A DNA stretch of 64,000 nt from Candidatus Puniceispirillum marinum IMCC1322 (GTDB lineage: Bacteria; Pseudomonadota; Alphaproteobacteria; Puniceispirillales; Puniceispirillaceae): NCBI RefSeq assembly GCF_000024465.1, contig NC_014010.1, forward strand, positions 2,517,001-2,581,000, written 5' to 3'. The notes beneath the pieces were generated by a model that was not told where the DNA came from, searched no databases, and saw only the letters and a list, made by a program, of their open reading frames with translations. This document shows positions 1 to 9,950 of the stretch, in pieces. Both the position numbers and the translations under genes were made by a program. The stretch's first letter is position 1, and each line of letters begins with the position of its first letter.

Positions 1-881
1 GGCTTGCCGGCATGAAACGCACAAGCTGGCGCGCTGGCGTACCGATCGGGCGTCCATTGCTAGATTGGCCAGCTGATCGTATGGCCGACATATGCCGGAT
101 TTTTGCGTGTGAATTTGAAGATGACCCCAGTAATTTAGATCGTCGATTTGAAAGGATACGGTTGCGTCAATTTATGATGCAAGACAAAGCCTATGGCGCA
201 AAACTATGCCGACTTGGTGATGCGGCACGGCAGCTTCTGGCCATGCTGGATCAGACATTGGCTGACAGCCTTGCCAGAGATATAAGACTTGATGCGGCTG
301 GTTATGCGCGCTTGCCAGATTATCGAACTGATACCAAACATGACGCCACTACATATCTTGCTGACATGCCAGAAATTGCTTGGCATCGCGCTATGGGGCG
401 TCTGCTTCATCAGGTGGGCGGGCAAACCTATGCCCCTAGCTATGAGGCACTATGTAGACTTCGTACGCGAATGCAACGCGGATTAAGTAGCACCTTGTCA
501 GCTTGTCTGGTTACACCTGCTGGCAACACGGATTATCTGGTTGTCAGAGAGGTGGGTAGGACGTTACAGGAACAGCCTGTAGAGACAGATTTAGATGCTA
601 TTTTTGCTGGTTGCTGGCATGTTACTAGCAAGATTCCGGGCAAGGTTTTGGCCTTTGGGCATACGAAATTGGCACAAACGCCATCCCGGGCAGCACTACC
701 GCCAGAATGGGATGTGATCCCGCATATTATCCGCCAGTCGATTCCTGTCATTCAAAGTCTTGACGAAGAGGTCTTTTATCCCCAAATAATGGATAGTACG
801 AATAACCATAACGCGCTTGATGCGCCTGCAAATGCTAGATTCTTGCCATTGGCACCGGGACAGGCACTGCAACCAATGTAA
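1..881 (+). CDS. tilS: tRNA(Ile)-lysidine synthase TilS, C-terminal part (5' end outside window)
   Basis: The reading frame is already open at the left edge, so this is the 3' part of a gene. TilS is the cytoplasmic enzyme that converts C34 of the tRNA-Ile(CAU) anticodon to lysidine using ATP and lysine. The visible part starts after the PP-loop ATPase domain. It carries the TilS-type stretch RPLLDWPADRM and, some 20 residues on, DDPSNLDRRFERIRLR, matching the D-x-(S/T)-N...R...IR motif that follows the catalytic core. ftsH begins 48 bp downstream, the usual tilS-ftsH order in Alphaproteobacteria. The identification rests on this motif and the neighbour; the N-terminal SGGxDS loop is not in view. 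Confidence 0.85.
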   Translation, partial: LAGMKRTSWRAGVPIGRPLLDWPADRMADICRIFACEFEDDPSNLDRRFERIRLRQFMMQDKAYGAKLCRLGDAARQLLAMLDQTLADSLARDIRLDAAGYARLPDYRTDTKHDATTYLADMPEIAWHRAMGRLLHQVGGQTYAPSYEALCRLRTRMQRGLSSTLSACLVTPAGNTDYLVVREVGRTLQEQPVETDLDAIFAGCWHVTSKIPGKVLAFGHTKLAQTPSRAALPPEWDVIPHIIRQSIPVIQSLDEEVFYPQIMDSTNNHNALDAPANARFLPLAPGQALQPM

Positions 882-929
882 AATATGACGGTAGCTAATG
901 CCGTCAAAACGATGAAGGGTCTGTGAATC

Positions 930-2849
930 GTGAACAATATGGGACGTAATATTATTATCTGGCTCATTTTTGGAGCGGCCTTATTTGGGCTTTTTAATCT
1001 GTTCCAACAGCCATCAACGACACCGCAGACCAATCAGGTTGCCTATTCTGATTTTATCGCTGAGGTCGAAGGCCAGCAGATTGTCGAAGTTGTTATCGAT
1101 GGTCGCAACCTGACAGGTAAATCCAAATCAGGCCGGATCGTGTCCAGTGTCATGCCTGAGGGAACCGATGTTGTGACGGTACTTGACGCAAATGATGTCC
1201 GCATCATTGCCAGTCCCGAAGAAAGTAATATGCCGGGGCTGTTCTCGATTCTTCTGTCATGGTTCCCGATGCTTTTATTCATCGGCGTCTGGATTTTCTT
1301 CATGCGACAGATGCAAGGTGGCTCACGCGGTGCGATGGGCTTTGGCAAATCACGTGCAAAATTGCTGACCGAACATCAGGGTCGCACAACTTTTGAAGAT
1401 GTTGCCGGCATTGATGAAGCCAAGACCGAGCTTGAAGAAGTTGTCGAGTTTCTGAAAGATCCCGGTAAATTTCAGCGTCTAGGTGGTAAAATTCCTAAAG
1501 GTGTTTTGCTGGTGGGACCGCCAGGAACTGGTAAAACATTGCTTGCTAAAGCTATCGCTGGCGAGGCGAATGTTCCGTTCTTTACCATTTCAGGTTCTGA
1601 TTTTGTCGAAATGTTTGTTGGTGTTGGCGCCAGCCGTGTTCGTGACATGTTCGAGCAAGGCAAAAAGAACGCGCCATGTATTATTTTCATCGATGAAATC
1701 GACGCCGTTGGCCGGCATCGTGGTGCTGGTCTTGGCGGGGGTAATGACGAACGCGAACAGACCTTGAACCAGATGCTTGTTGAGATGGATGGTTTCGAAG
1801 CGAATGAAGGGGTAATCCTGATCGCCGCAACGAACCGTCCGGATGTGCTTGATCCGGCTTTATTACGCCCTGGGCGTTTTGACCGTCAGGTTGTGGTGCC
1901 AAACCCGGATGTAATGGGTCGTGAAAAAATTCTTAAAGTGCATATGCGCAAAACACCGCTTGCCGAAGGTGTAGAGCCACGTATTATCGCCCGCGGTACC
2001 CCCGGATTTTCAGGTGCGGATCTTGCCAATCTGGTCAATGAAGCGGCATTGCTGGCTGCCCGCAAAGGCCGCCGCACCGTATCCATGAGCGAGTTTGAAG
2101 AAGCAAAAGACAAGGTCATGCTTGGATCTGAACGCCGTTCAATGGTGATGACCGATGAGGAAAAACGCCTGACAGCTTATCATGAAGCTGGTCACGCCGT
2201 TGTGGCGTTGCATTGTCCGGCATCCGATCCGATTCACAAGGCAACGATCATTCCTCGTGGTCGCGCGCTTGGCATGGTAATGCGGCTACCCGAAGGTGAC
2301 CGAATTTCGCTTGCACGTGACAAAATCTATGCGGATCTGCGGGTGGCCTGTGGTGGCCGTATTGCCGAAGATATGATCTTTGGTGAAGATAAGATCACAA
2401 CGGGTGCATCTTCTGATATCCGCATGGCGACCGATATGGCACGCCGTATGGTTACCGAATGGGGCATGTCCGACAAGCTAGGCTTTCTGGCCTATAGTGC
2501 CGATGAACAGGAAGTTTTCCTTGGCAGGTCCGTATCACAGCAAAAGAATATGTCTGATGCTACGGCCTCGATAATCGATGCGGAAACCCGCAGGATTGTC
2601 GATGAGGCCTATAGTGCGGCTGCTAAAATTTTGAAAAAGCATAGTGTTGAACTCGAACGTATTGCCCAAGGTCTTCTTGAATATGAAACGCTTGATGGCA
2701 ATGACATCAGCATCATCGTTGAAGGCGGAACACTTGTGCGTGAAGAGGCGGCTGACGAAGTGCCTGAAAGCCCACGGGCGAAAACAAGGTCTCGTACCGG
2801 GTTGCCTAAATCAGGCCGTCCAAAAAAACCAGGCAACGAACCGGTTTAG
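930..2849 (+). CDS. ftsH: ATP-dependent zinc metalloprotease FtsH
   Basis: A 639-residue inner-membrane AAA+ protease that degrades misfolded membrane proteins and regulatory substrates such as sigma-32 and LpxC; genes for both of those are in this window. Membrane segments lie at about residues 8-26 and 105-125, enclosing a periplasmic loop. The Walker A motif GPPGTGKT is at 196-203, the Walker B region [11 protein letters not shown] at 251-261, and the zinc-binding HEAGH at 418-422. The tail after about 600 is charged and low in complexity. The start is a GTG with an AAGGG-like site upstream, giving MNNMGRN; a start at the internal ATG would only remove three residues. folP follows after 16 bp. 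Confidence 0.97.
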   Translation: MNNMGRNIIIWLIFGAALFGLFNLFQQPSTTPQTNQVAYSDFIAEVEGQQIVEVVIDGRNLTGKSKSGRIVSSVMPEGTDVVTVLDANDVRIIASPEESNMPGLFSILLSWFPMLLFIGVWIFFMRQMQGGSRGAMGFGKSRAKLLTEHQGRTTFEDVAGIDEAKTELEEVVEFLKDPGKFQRLGGKIPKGVLLVGPPGTGKTLLAKAIAGEANVPFFTISGSDFVEMFVGVGASRVRDMFEQGKKNAPCIIFIDEIDAVGRHRGAGLGGGNDEREQTLNQMLVEMDGFEANEGVILIAATNRPDVLDPALLRPGRFDRQVVVPNPDVMGREKILKVHMRKTPLAEGVEPRIIARGTPGFSGADLANLVNEAALLAARKGRRTVSMSEFEEAKDKVMLGSERRSMVMTDEEKRLTAYHEAGHAVVALHCPASDPIHKATIIPRGRALGMVMRLPEGDRISLARDKIYADLRVACGGRIAEDMIFGEDKITTGASSDIRMATDMARRMVTEWGMSDKLGFLAYSADEQEVFLGRSVSQQKNMSDATASIIDAETRRIVDEAYSAAAKILKKHSVELERIAQGLLEYETLDGNDISIIVEGGTLVREEAADEVPESPRAKTRSRTGLPKSGRPKKPGNEPV

Positions 2850-2865
2850 CCAGTGAGGTTAGCCA

Positions 2866-3957
2866 GTGTCTGATTACGCTCCTATAAACTATAAGGCGGC
2901 ACTTACACTGCCGCCTTTTGCATGTCCGACGTGGATACGTCCACTTGTGCAAAATACCCCTCTTGATGGCGCCTTACCGCTGGCTGGTGGTTGGCGGCAA
3001 TTCAGCCATGTGGATGTTGTGCAACGCGACGATGATAACAGCTATGCGGCGCGCCGGATGCATGTTGATGCGGTCATATCCACAGCAGATGACCGTAATA
3101 AGGCGGTTGCGGCTATTGAGCATCTGACAATGCCGCGTGCTGATTTTGCGGGGTTGGTGATGAACAAGCCGCAAATTATGGGCATTTTGAATGTAACACC
3201 AGACAGCTTTTCCGATGGTGGTCAGCATAACGCCCCAGCCAAGGCAATTGTGGCAGGTGCTGCGATGCAGACGGCAGGTGCCAGCATCATTGACATTGGT
3301 GGTGAGTCAACGCGGCCCGGGGCTGAGCCTATTACGCGAAATCAGGAACTGGCGCGTATTTTGCCGCCTATCACGGGTCTTGCCAAGGCAGGTGCGTTGG
3401 TGTCGGTGGACACACGACATGCTGATGTCATGACGCGGGCAACCAAGGCAGGTGCTGGTATTATTAATGATGTTGGTGGGTTGCGCGGCGATGGCGCGCT
3501 GGTGGCGGCATCCGACAGCGGTGTGCCGGTGATTATCATGCATATGCAAGGCACGCCTGAGTCAATGCAGAATGATCCGCATTATGGGTTTGCGCCTGTT
3601 GAAATTTATGAATTTCTTGAGGCTCGTATCAGCGCCGCTATCGATGCGGGCATTCCCCGTGATAAAATTGCTGTTGATCCGGGCTTTGGCTTTGGCAAGA
3701 CTGTGACGCATAATATGGAATTGATGAACTGGTTTGGTATGCTTCATGGCCTTGGCGTGCCGCTATTGCTTGGTGCTAGCCGTAAATCCACCATTGCCAA
3801 AATATCCAGAGATGAAGCGGCTGACGATCGGCTTGCTGGCAGCATCGCATTGGCATTGCAAGGCATCAATGAAGGCGCGCAGATGATCCGCGTGCATGAT
3901 GTGCCTGAAACCGCCCAGGCCATCGCCGTGCAGATGGCGTTATATGATGCCGTTTAA
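2866..3957 (+). CDS. folP: Dihydropteroate synthase FolP
   Basis: Condenses p-aminobenzoate with dihydropterin pyrophosphate in folate synthesis; cytoplasmic. The TIM-barrel signature ILNVTPDSFSDGG is at about residues 107-119, DIGGESTRPGA follows near 142, and the C-terminal GASRKST motif near 307 binds substrate. At 363 residues it is longer than E. coli FolP because of an N-terminal extension of about 95 residues containing RPL...GALPLAGGWRQF, a pattern I associate with alphaproteobacterial homologues. That supports the GTG start only 16 bp after ftsH. A terminator-like hairpin lies within codons 10-18 (separate entry). glmM follows. Confidence 0.95.
   Translation: MSDYAPINYKAALTLPPFACPTWIRPLVQNTPLDGALPLAGGWRQFSHVDVVQRDDDNSYAARRMHVDAVISTADDRNKAVAAIEHLTMPRADFAGLVMNKPQIMGILNVTPDSFSDGGQHNAPAKAIVAGAAMQTAGASIIDIGGESTRPGAEPITRNQELARILPPITGLAKAGALVSVDTRHADVMTRATKAGAGIINDVGGLRGDGALVAASDSGVPVIIMHMQGTPESMQNDPHYGFAPVEIYEFLEARISAAIDAGIPRDKIAVDPGFGFGKTVTHNMELMNWFGMLHGLGVPLLLGASRKSTIAKISRDEAADDRLAGSIALALQGINEGAQMIRVHDVPETAQAIAVQMALYDAV
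2893..2917 (+). terminator. Terminator-like hairpin inside the 5' codons of folP
   Basis: AAGGCGGCA (2893-2901) and TGCCGCCTT (2909-2917) form a perfect 9-bp stem with a 7-nt loop, followed by TTG. It has the shape of an intrinsic terminator but a short U tract. It sits 27 nt after the proposed folP start codon, so it may attenuate read-through from ftsH into folP, or may simply be GC-rich coding sequence. Function is inferred from shape only. Confidence 0.4.
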
Positions 3958-4061
3958 GCTGATGCCTGATTATTGCCTGATTTAGGTGAAAGATACTTGT
4001 GAAAGGACTTCGCGCTCCTCTATTCTATCTCGAAGAGGTGCCGCGCAGTAAAGGGACAATC

Positions 4062-5426
4062 ATGGCAGGTTTATTTGGAACAGACGGGGTGCGCGCGCGG
4101 ATCAACACAGGGCCGATGACGGCCGAGGCCATCGTCCGTTTGGCACTGGCGGCTGGCAGTTGGTTTGTCGCCAATAATGCGGTGGGTAAAACAGGGCGCA
4201 AAGCTGGCCGTCCGTCGGTCGTGATTGGCAAGGATACGCGCCTGTCGGGCTATATGCTGGAATCGGCATTGGTTGCTGGCTTTACCTCGATTGGGATGGA
4301 TTGCCGGCTTCTGGGGCCGGTGCCAACGCCAGCAGTGGCCTATCTGACCAGCTCGCTACGTGCCGAGTTGGGGGTGATGATTTCGGCTAGTCATAATCCG
4401 CATTCTGATAATGGTATCAAATTATTTGGCCCTGACGGTTATAAGCTGGACGACGCGATCGAAACTGAAATTTCTCAATTGGCGGCGGGATCGATTGCCT
4501 TGGCCGAACCCGAAAATCTTGGGCGTGCGCGCCGGATGCTGGACTCGGTTGGACGTTATGTCGAATTTGCCAAAGCGGCGTTTCCACGGAATTTGCGGCT
4601 TGATGGTATGAAGATTGTGGTTGATTGCGCTAACGGCGCGGCCTATCGCACCGCGCCTGATACGTTGTTCGAGCTTGGTGTTGATGTGATTCCACTGGCA
4701 GTGACGCCCAATGGCATGAATATCAATGATATGTGCGGGGCGGTATCGCCACAGATGATGGCGGCGGCTGTTGTCACGCATGGCGCAGATGCAGGCATTG
4801 CGCTTGATGGTGATGCTGACCGGCTGATCATGGCGGATGAAAAGGGGCATTTGCTTGATGGCGATCAATTGCTGGCGACCTTGGCCTATGCGCTACAGCA
4901 ATCGGGCAGCCTTGCTGGCGGCGGTGTTGTGGGTACGGTTATGTCGAACCGCGGGCTAGAACTCAAGCTGGCGGAATGGGGGCTTGATCTGCACCGGTCA
5001 AAGGTTGGTGATCGCTATATTCTCGAGACGATGCGCAAAACGGGCATTAATCTGGGTGGTGAACAGTCAGGCCATATTCTGCTTAGCGATTATGCGACCA
5101 CAGGTGACGGCTTGCTGGCTGCCTTACAGATGCTGGCCTTGCTCAAACGAAGCGATAAAAACGCCAGTGATCTATTCACTGCCTTTACCCCCAGCCCGCA
5201 GAAACTGGAAAATATCTATGATATTGACCGCACTATTCTGGCTGATGACGCTTTGCAAGCCGATATCAGCAAGATTGAGGCCAGCATGAACGGTCAGGGG
5301 CGGGTACTTGTACGCGCGTCAGGCACCGAAAATCTGATCCGGGTGATGGTCGAGGCCGACGAAATGCCGCTTCTTGATAATGTTATGCAGGAACTAATTT
5401 TGCGCATTCAGTCTGCGACGAAATAA
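4062..5426 (+). CDS. glmM: Phosphoglucosamine mutase GlmM
   Basis: Interconverts glucosamine-6-phosphate and glucosamine-1-phosphate, feeding UDP-GlcNAc to peptidoglycan and LPS. The protein is 454 residues, normal for the family. MAGLFGTDGVRAR at the N-terminus is diagnostic. The phosphoserine loop ISASHNPHSDNG places the catalytic serine near residue 110. The metal loop DGDADR is near 250, and the C-terminal phosphate-binding RASGTENLIRVMVE is present. The frame is open further upstream to 3999, but the ATG at 4062 has an AAAGGGA site just before it and gives the conserved N-terminus, so it is preferred. Confidence 0.97.
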   Translation: MAGLFGTDGVRARINTGPMTAEAIVRLALAAGSWFVANNAVGKTGRKAGRPSVVIGKDTRLSGYMLESALVAGFTSIGMDCRLLGPVPTPAVAYLTSSLRAELGVMISASHNPHSDNGIKLFGPDGYKLDDAIETEISQLAAGSIALAEPENLGRARRMLDSVGRYVEFAKAAFPRNLRLDGMKIVVDCANGAAYRTAPDTLFELGVDVIPLAVTPNGMNINDMCGAVSPQMMAAAVVTHGADAGIALDGDADRLIMADEKGHLLDGDQLLATLAYALQQSGSLAGGGVVGTVMSNRGLELKLAEWGLDLHRSKVGDRYILETMRKTGINLGGEQSGHILLSDYATTGDGLLAALQMLALLKRSDKNASDLFTAFTPSPQKLENIYDIDRTILADDALQADISKIEASMNGQGRVLVRASGTENLIRVMVEADEMPLLDNVMQELILRIQSATK

Positions 5427-5489
5427 ACCGCATATTTTCAATACATTAGCAAAAGCAAAAATATTTCACTTATCGTTTTGGCGGTATGT

Positions 5490-5572
5490 TGACAAGCGGC
5501 GGGTGGTCTGTCATTCCTCTGGGCGGGTCGTCACCTCCCAACAGGTGGCCACATTTTGAACTGAGGATCACC
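5490..5572 (+). promoter_or_regulatory. Structured serC leader; candidate serC-type RNA motif
   Basis: The 145-bp gap before serC ends in a GC-rich stretch with two mutually exclusive foldings. One pairs GGGCGGGT (5521-5528) with ACCTCCC (5533-5539). The other pairs CACCT (5532-5536) with AGGTG (5543-5547) around CCCAAC. Alternative hairpins immediately before a ribosome binding site (TGAGGA, 5562-5567) are typical of a cis-regulatory leader. A conserved serC RNA motif upstream of serC is known in Alphaproteobacteria; that this is a member is inference from position and folding, not an alignment. Confidence 0.45.
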
Positions 5573-6748
5573 ATGTCTCCTTCCGCTAAACCGGCTATCA
5601 AGCCGGCGTCTCCGCATTTTTCATGCGGCCCGACCAAGAAACGGCCTGGATGGTCCGCTTCTGATCTTGATATCTCGGTGCTTGGTCGCTCGCACCGCGC
5701 CAAACATCCCAAAGCCAAAATTCAATCCGTACTTATAAAGATGCGTACCCTTCTGGGACTGCCATCCGATTATCATATCGCGATTGTGCCGGGTTCGAAT
5801 ACGGGCGCGGTTGAAATGGCGCTCTGGTCATTACTGGGTGCGCGCGGCGTTGATGTGCTGGCGTGGGAAGCTTTTGGCAAGACATGGGTTGCTGATGTAC
5901 TGAACCAGCTCAAGATACAGGATGCCCGTGCTATCGAGGCGGATTATGGCGCCTTGCCTGATCTGGGCATGGTTAATTTTGACAATGACGTTGTCTTTAC
6001 GTGGAATGGCACCACCTCGGGAGTTCGGGTGCCGCATGGCGACTGGATTCCGGCGGATCGTGCTGGCCTGACGATTTGCGACGCCACTTCGGCCTGTTTT
6101 GCCATGCATCTGCCGTGGGACAAGCTTGATGTGACCACATTCAGCTTTCAAAAGGTACTTGGCGGTGAGGGCGCGCATGGCGTCATTATCCTGTCGCCGC
6201 GGGCGGTCGAACGGTTGGAAAGCTACAGCCCGCCCTGGCCAATGCCCAAATTATTCCGGATGACCAAAAAGGGCGTGTTTGATACGGCGCTGTTTGACGG
6301 GGCAACGATCAACACGCCGTCAATGCTGGTAATCGAAGATGCACATGACGCCTTATGCTGGGCTGAGTCAATAGGTGGTCTTGCCGCGTTGATTGCCCGC
6401 GTTGATGCCAATTTTGCGGTGATCAGTGACTGGATCAAACACACCCCGAATTATGCCTTTCTGGCACATGATCCAGCGACCATCTCGCCAACCTCGGTGA
6501 CATTATCGATCAGCGATGACTGGTTTGTGACTGCCGATGCCGCTGTGCAGAAAGCGATCACCACCGATATTCAGGCGGTGCTGGCGGATGAAGATGTCGC
6601 GTTCGATATCGGTGCCTATCGTGATGCGCCGTCGGGTTTGCGCATCTGGGCGGGGGCAACGGTTGCGACCGATGATCTGGCAGCTTTGATGCCATGGCTG
6701 GACTGGGCTTATGAAACGGTGCGCGCCCGCCATATGGAGTCGGCATAG
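5573..6748 (+). CDS. serC: Phosphoserine aminotransferase SerC
   Basis: A PLP enzyme making 3-phosphoserine from 3-phosphohydroxypyruvate, the second step of serine synthesis; cytoplasmic. The 391-residue protein begins near ASPHFSCGPTKKRPGW, typical of the alphaproteobacterial/archaeal-type SerC. GSNTGAVEMALW forms the phosphate-binding region, WNGTTSGVRVP follows, and SFQKVLGGEGAHG contains the probable PLP lysine. The ATG at 5573 follows a TGAGGA site. The frame is open upstream to 5486 but would then include the structured leader. serA, encoding the preceding pathway step, lies 81 bp downstream on the same strand. Confidence 0.95.
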   Translation: MSPSAKPAIKPASPHFSCGPTKKRPGWSASDLDISVLGRSHRAKHPKAKIQSVLIKMRTLLGLPSDYHIAIVPGSNTGAVEMALWSLLGARGVDVLAWEAFGKTWVADVLNQLKIQDARAIEADYGALPDLGMVNFDNDVVFTWNGTTSGVRVPHGDWIPADRAGLTICDATSACFAMHLPWDKLDVTTFSFQKVLGGEGAHGVIILSPRAVERLESYSPPWPMPKLFRMTKKGVFDTALFDGATINTPSMLVIEDAHDALCWAESIGGLAALIARVDANFAVISDWIKHTPNYAFLAHDPATISPTSVTLSISDDWFVTADAAVQKAITTDIQAVLADEDVAFDIGAYRDAPSGLRIWAGATVATDDLAALMPWLDWAYETVRARHMESA

Positions 6749-6784
6749 CTGCCATATTTGTAACAGGGTCATTTCCGAATTAAC

Positions 6785-6798
6785 GCCAGCTTGCTGGC
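6785..6798 (+). repeat. Short perfect inverted repeat between serC and serA
   Basis: GCCAGC-TT-GCTGGC, a 6-bp perfect inverted repeat without a T tract, 30 nt before the serA start. It could be an operator or a weak hairpin. No function can be assigned. Confidence 0.3.
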
Positions 6799-6829
6799 AC
6801 ATAAATAAAGATGAATGAAAGGGCAGATC

Positions 6830-8413
6830 ATGCCAAAAGTATTGATAAGCGATAAACTAAGCCCCCGCGCCGTGGATATTTTCACCGAACGCGGCGTTGA
6901 TGTTGATGTAAAGCCTGGCCTGTCACCCGATGAGTTGGCAGCGATCATTGGCGAATATGATGGGCTAGCGATACGCTCGGCGACCAAGGTGACTAGGGAT
7001 ATTCTGGATGCCGCACCAAATCTGAAAGTCGTTGGCCGTGCGGGCATTGGCGTTGATAATGTCGACATTCCCGAAGCCACCAAACGCGGCGTTGTGGTTA
7101 TGAACACGCCATTCGGCAATGCTGTTACCACCGCCGAACACGCGATCACGATGATATTGTCACTGGCACGCCAGATTCCTGCGGCTAATGAATCGACGCA
7201 AGCGGGCAAATGGGAAAAATCCCGCTTCATGGGTACCGAAATTACCGGCAAGCGGCTGGGCATTATCGGCTGTGGCAATATTGGTGCGATTGTTGCTGAT
7301 CGCGCGCAAGGGCTGAAAATGCGGGTGATGGGATATGATCCGTATCTGACACCTGAAAATGCAACCCGGCTGGGCATTGAAAAAGTAGAACTCGATGAAT
7401 TGCTGGCACAGGCTGATTTTATTACCCTGCATACGCCGCTGACCGATGGCACCCGTAATATCATCAGCGCCGATGCGCTGAACAAGACCAAAAAGGGCGT
7501 GCGGATCGTGAATTGCGCCCGTGGCGGTCTGGTTGATGAAATGGCCTTGGCGGCGGCGCTGGGAACGGGGCATGTCGCAGGCGCGGCACTGGATGTATTT
7601 GAAAACGAACCGGCAACGGATAATATCCTGTTTGGCATGGATAACGTGGTGGCGACGCCGCATCTGGGGGCCAGCACCACCGAAGCACAGGAAAAGGTCG
7701 CGTTGCAGGTTGCCGAACAGATGGCCGATTTTCTGGTCAAGGGCGCGGTAACCAACGCGCTCAATATGGCCTCGGTCAGTGCCGAAGAAGCGCCAATCTT
7801 GAAGCCCTATATGGTGCTGGGTCGTCAGCTTGGCAGCTTTCTGGGACAGGTTGAAAGCGAAGGTCTGCAATCTGTATCGATCGAGCTTGATGGCAAGGCG
7901 GCGGTGCTTAATCCGGAACCGATTGTTGCCAGCACCTTGGCAGGTCTGCTGGGGCCGGTCATGGAATCGGTCAATATGGTCAATGCCGCGGCGGTGGCCA
8001 GCGCCAATGGCATCGCCGTTTCAACGGTGCGTCATGATCGCCAATGTGATTATGAAACCTTGCTACGGGTGACAATCAAACATGCGTCAGGTTCGCGTAC
8101 GATCGCCGGCACGTTGGTTGGTGGTGACAAGGCACGGATCGTCGAGGTACAGCATATCGCCGTTGAATCGGACTTTCCCGCGCATCTTTTATATCTGCGG
8201 AATTATGACAAGCCCGGCTTTATTGGTGATCTTGGCACCCTATGCGGCAAATATGGCGTCAATATTGCGACTTTTCATCTGGGACGCCGTGATGTCGGCG
8301 GCGAGGCGGTTGCGCTGGTTGAAATTGATGGCGAACTGCCCGACAGCATGCTTGGCGATTTGCGCGCGTTGAAACAGGTGGTGCGTGTTGATGCCCTACA
8401 GTTCCAACAATAG
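6830..8413 (+). CDS. serA: D-3-phosphoglycerate dehydrogenase SerA
   Basis: NAD-dependent oxidation of 3-phosphoglycerate, the committed step of serine synthesis. At 527 residues it matches the long (type I) SerA with an intervening domain and a C-terminal ACT domain. The nucleotide-binding GIIGCGNIGAI is near residues 144-154, the catalytic His motif TPHLGAST near 280, and the ACT region KPGFIGDLGTLCGKYGVNIA near the C-terminus. The ATG at 6830 follows AAAGGG at 6818-6823; an in-frame ATG at 6815 lacks a comparable site. The gene forms a unit with serC. Its stop codon lies in the first of three tandem 16-bp repeats (separate entry). Confidence 0.97.
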   Translation: MPKVLISDKLSPRAVDIFTERGVDVDVKPGLSPDELAAIIGEYDGLAIRSATKVTRDILDAAPNLKVVGRAGIGVDNVDIPEATKRGVVVMNTPFGNAVTTAEHAITMILSLARQIPAANESTQAGKWEKSRFMGTEITGKRLGIIGCGNIGAIVADRAQGLKMRVMGYDPYLTPENATRLGIEKVELDELLAQADFITLHTPLTDGTRNIISADALNKTKKGVRIVNCARGGLVDEMALAAALGTGHVAGAALDVFENEPATDNILFGMDNVVATPHLGASTTEAQEKVALQVAEQMADFLVKGAVTNALNMASVSAEEAPILKPYMVLGRQLGSFLGQVESEGLQSVSIELDGKAAVLNPEPIVASTLAGLLGPVMESVNMVNAAAVASANGIAVSTVRHDRQCDYETLLRVTIKHASGSRTIAGTLVGGDKARIVEVQHIAVESDFPAHLLYLRNYDKPGFIGDLGTLCGKYGVNIATFHLGRRDVGGEAVALVEIDGELPDSMLGDLRALKQVVRVDALQFQQ

Positions 8414-8449
8414 GCAATTTCAACAATAGGCAGTTCCAGTAACAGGCAT
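8402..8449 (+). repeat. Three tandem 16-bp imperfect repeats over the serA stop codon
   Basis: Copies are TTCCAACAATAGGCAA (8402-8417), TTTCAACAATAGGCAG (8418-8433) and TTCCAGTAACAGGCAT (8434-8449). The first contains the TAG stop of serA; the others lie in the intergenic region. They look like local slippage-type duplication. Confidence 0.75.
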
Positions 8450-8621
8450 TTTTCACCGCAGGAATGCAGCTAATCGCACCTGTATTCTTGCCCTGCTTGC
8501 CAAGGCAATGTTATGAAAGGTGCTGGCAAAGTCCGGCATATCGTCGCGGGGCATTCCTGCCACTCAAAAGATGATCGAATTTTATGCGGGTCAGACCGCG
8601 CACAGCCTTAAGGATGACCTA

Positions 8622-9929
8622 ATGTCGAATGTTGCAGTGATTGGTGCCCAGTGGGGTGATGAAGGTAAAGGCAAGATCGTTGACTGGCTGTCCAGCCGCG
8701 CTGATGTCGTCGTGCGCTTTCAGGGCGGACATAATGCCGGACATACATTGGTCATTGACGGGGTTGAATATAAATTATCATTATTGCCATCGGGCATTGT
8801 GCGGCCAGGCAAATTATCGGTGATTGGCAATGGTGTGGTGATCGATCCGGCACATCTATTGTCCGAGATTGACTTGCTGCGTTCGCAAGGTGCCGAAATA
8901 TCCCCCGAAAGCCTGATCGTGTCGGAAAATGCCGCGCTGATCCTGCCGGTGCATAAAGCGATTGATGCGGCGCGCGAAGCGATGCGTGGGGATGCCAAAA
9001 TCGGCACTACGGGTCGCGGTATCGGCCCTGCCTATGAAGATAAAATTGCCCGTCGTGCGGTGCGTCTTGGCGATCTGGCCAGCGAAGAAACCCTGCTTGA
9101 AAAGCTGACCGCCCTGGCCGCGCATCATAATGTGTGGCTGGCCGCGGGCGGGCATGATCTGGTTGATGCCAGCCAGATGAAGGACGATCTGCTGGCAATG
9201 CGCGATGCGATCATGGTCTATGCCGGACAAAGCTGGCGCGCACTGGAACAGGCACGCGATCAAGGCCAGAAGGTGCTGTTTGAAGGCGCGCAGGGCGTCA
9301 TGCTCGATATCGATCATGGCACCTATCCGTTCGTGACCTCCAGCAATACCGTGGCGGGGCAGGCGGCGACGGGCGCTGGCACCGGCCCGACCAGCATCGG
9401 CTTTGTTCTGGGCATTACCAAGGCCTATACCACCCGCGTTGGCAGTGGTCCCTTTCCGACCGAAGATTTCGGCGATGATGGCACCCGCATGGGTGAACGT
9501 GGCCGTGAATTTGGCACCGTGACAGGGCGCAAGCGCCGTTGTGGCTGGTTTGACGCGGTCATGGTGCGTCAGGCAAATGCCGTGGCAGGCATTACCGGCA
9601 TGGCCTTGACCAAGCTGGATGTGCTGGACGGGTTTGATGTGTTGAAAATCTGTGTTGGCTACCGGCTGGAACAGGCGGATGGCAGCGTCATAGAACTCGA
9701 TCATTTCCCCGCCGATGCGCGCGCACAGGCGGCCTGTACACCAATTTACGAGGAAATGCCCGGCTGGCATGAAAGCACGCAGGGCGCCCGCGATTGGGCC
9801 AGCCTGCCCGCGAATGCGGTCAAATATATCCGCCGTCTCGAAGAACTGACGCGCACGCCCGTGACCTTGGTATCGACCAGCCCCGAGCGCGACGATACGA
9901 TCCTGATGCGCGACCCGTTTGTGGGCTAG
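8622..9929 (+). CDS. purA: Adenylosuccinate synthetase PurA
   Basis: GTP-dependent ligation of IMP and aspartate, the first dedicated AMP step; cytoplasmic homodimer. The 435-residue protein starts [18 protein letters not shown], containing the conserved GDEGKGK loop, followed by QGGHNAGHT. It later shows [26 protein letters not shown] and [11 protein letters not shown]. The ATG at 8622 has AAGGA upstream; an in-frame start at 8520 would add 34 unconserved residues. The last 20 or so codons are duplicated 826 bp downstream (separate entries), so the 3' end of this gene was probably the target of a rearrangement. Confidence 0.97.
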   Translation: MSNVAVIGAQWGDEGKGKIVDWLSSRADVVVRFQGGHNAGHTLVIDGVEYKLSLLPSGIVRPGKLSVIGNGVVIDPAHLLSEIDLLRSQGAEISPESLIVSENAALILPVHKAIDAAREAMRGDAKIGTTGRGIGPAYEDKIARRAVRLGDLASEETLLEKLTALAAHHNVWLAAGGHDLVDASQMKDDLLAMRDAIMVYAGQSWRALEQARDQGQKVLFEGAQGVMLDIDHGTYPFVTSSNTVAGQAATGAGTGPTSIGFVLGITKAYTTRVGSGPFPTEDFGDDGTRMGERGREFGTVTGRKRRCGWFDAVMVRQANAVAGITGMALTKLDVLDGFDVLKICVGYRLEQADGSVIELDHFPADARAQAACTPIYEEMPGWHESTQGARDWASLPANAVKYIRRLEELTRTPVTLVSTSPERDDTILMRDPFVG

Positions 9930-9937
9930 GGGTTAGG
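9868..9937 (+). repeat. Direct repeat copy 1: 3' end of purA
   Basis: A 70-bp segment covering the last codons and stop of purA plus 8 bp beyond. It recurs at 10694-10763 with a single mismatch (9887 G versus 10713 A). Upstream similarity continues to a shared GTGAC with a 2-bp gap. The pair brackets the PemK-type toxin gene. Confidence 0.95.
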
Positions 9938-9950
9938 CTTAGAAATCTGA

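Noticed and set aside
8856-9770. 304-codon minus-strand ORF opposite purA
   Set aside because: Shadow of purA; no conserved motif.
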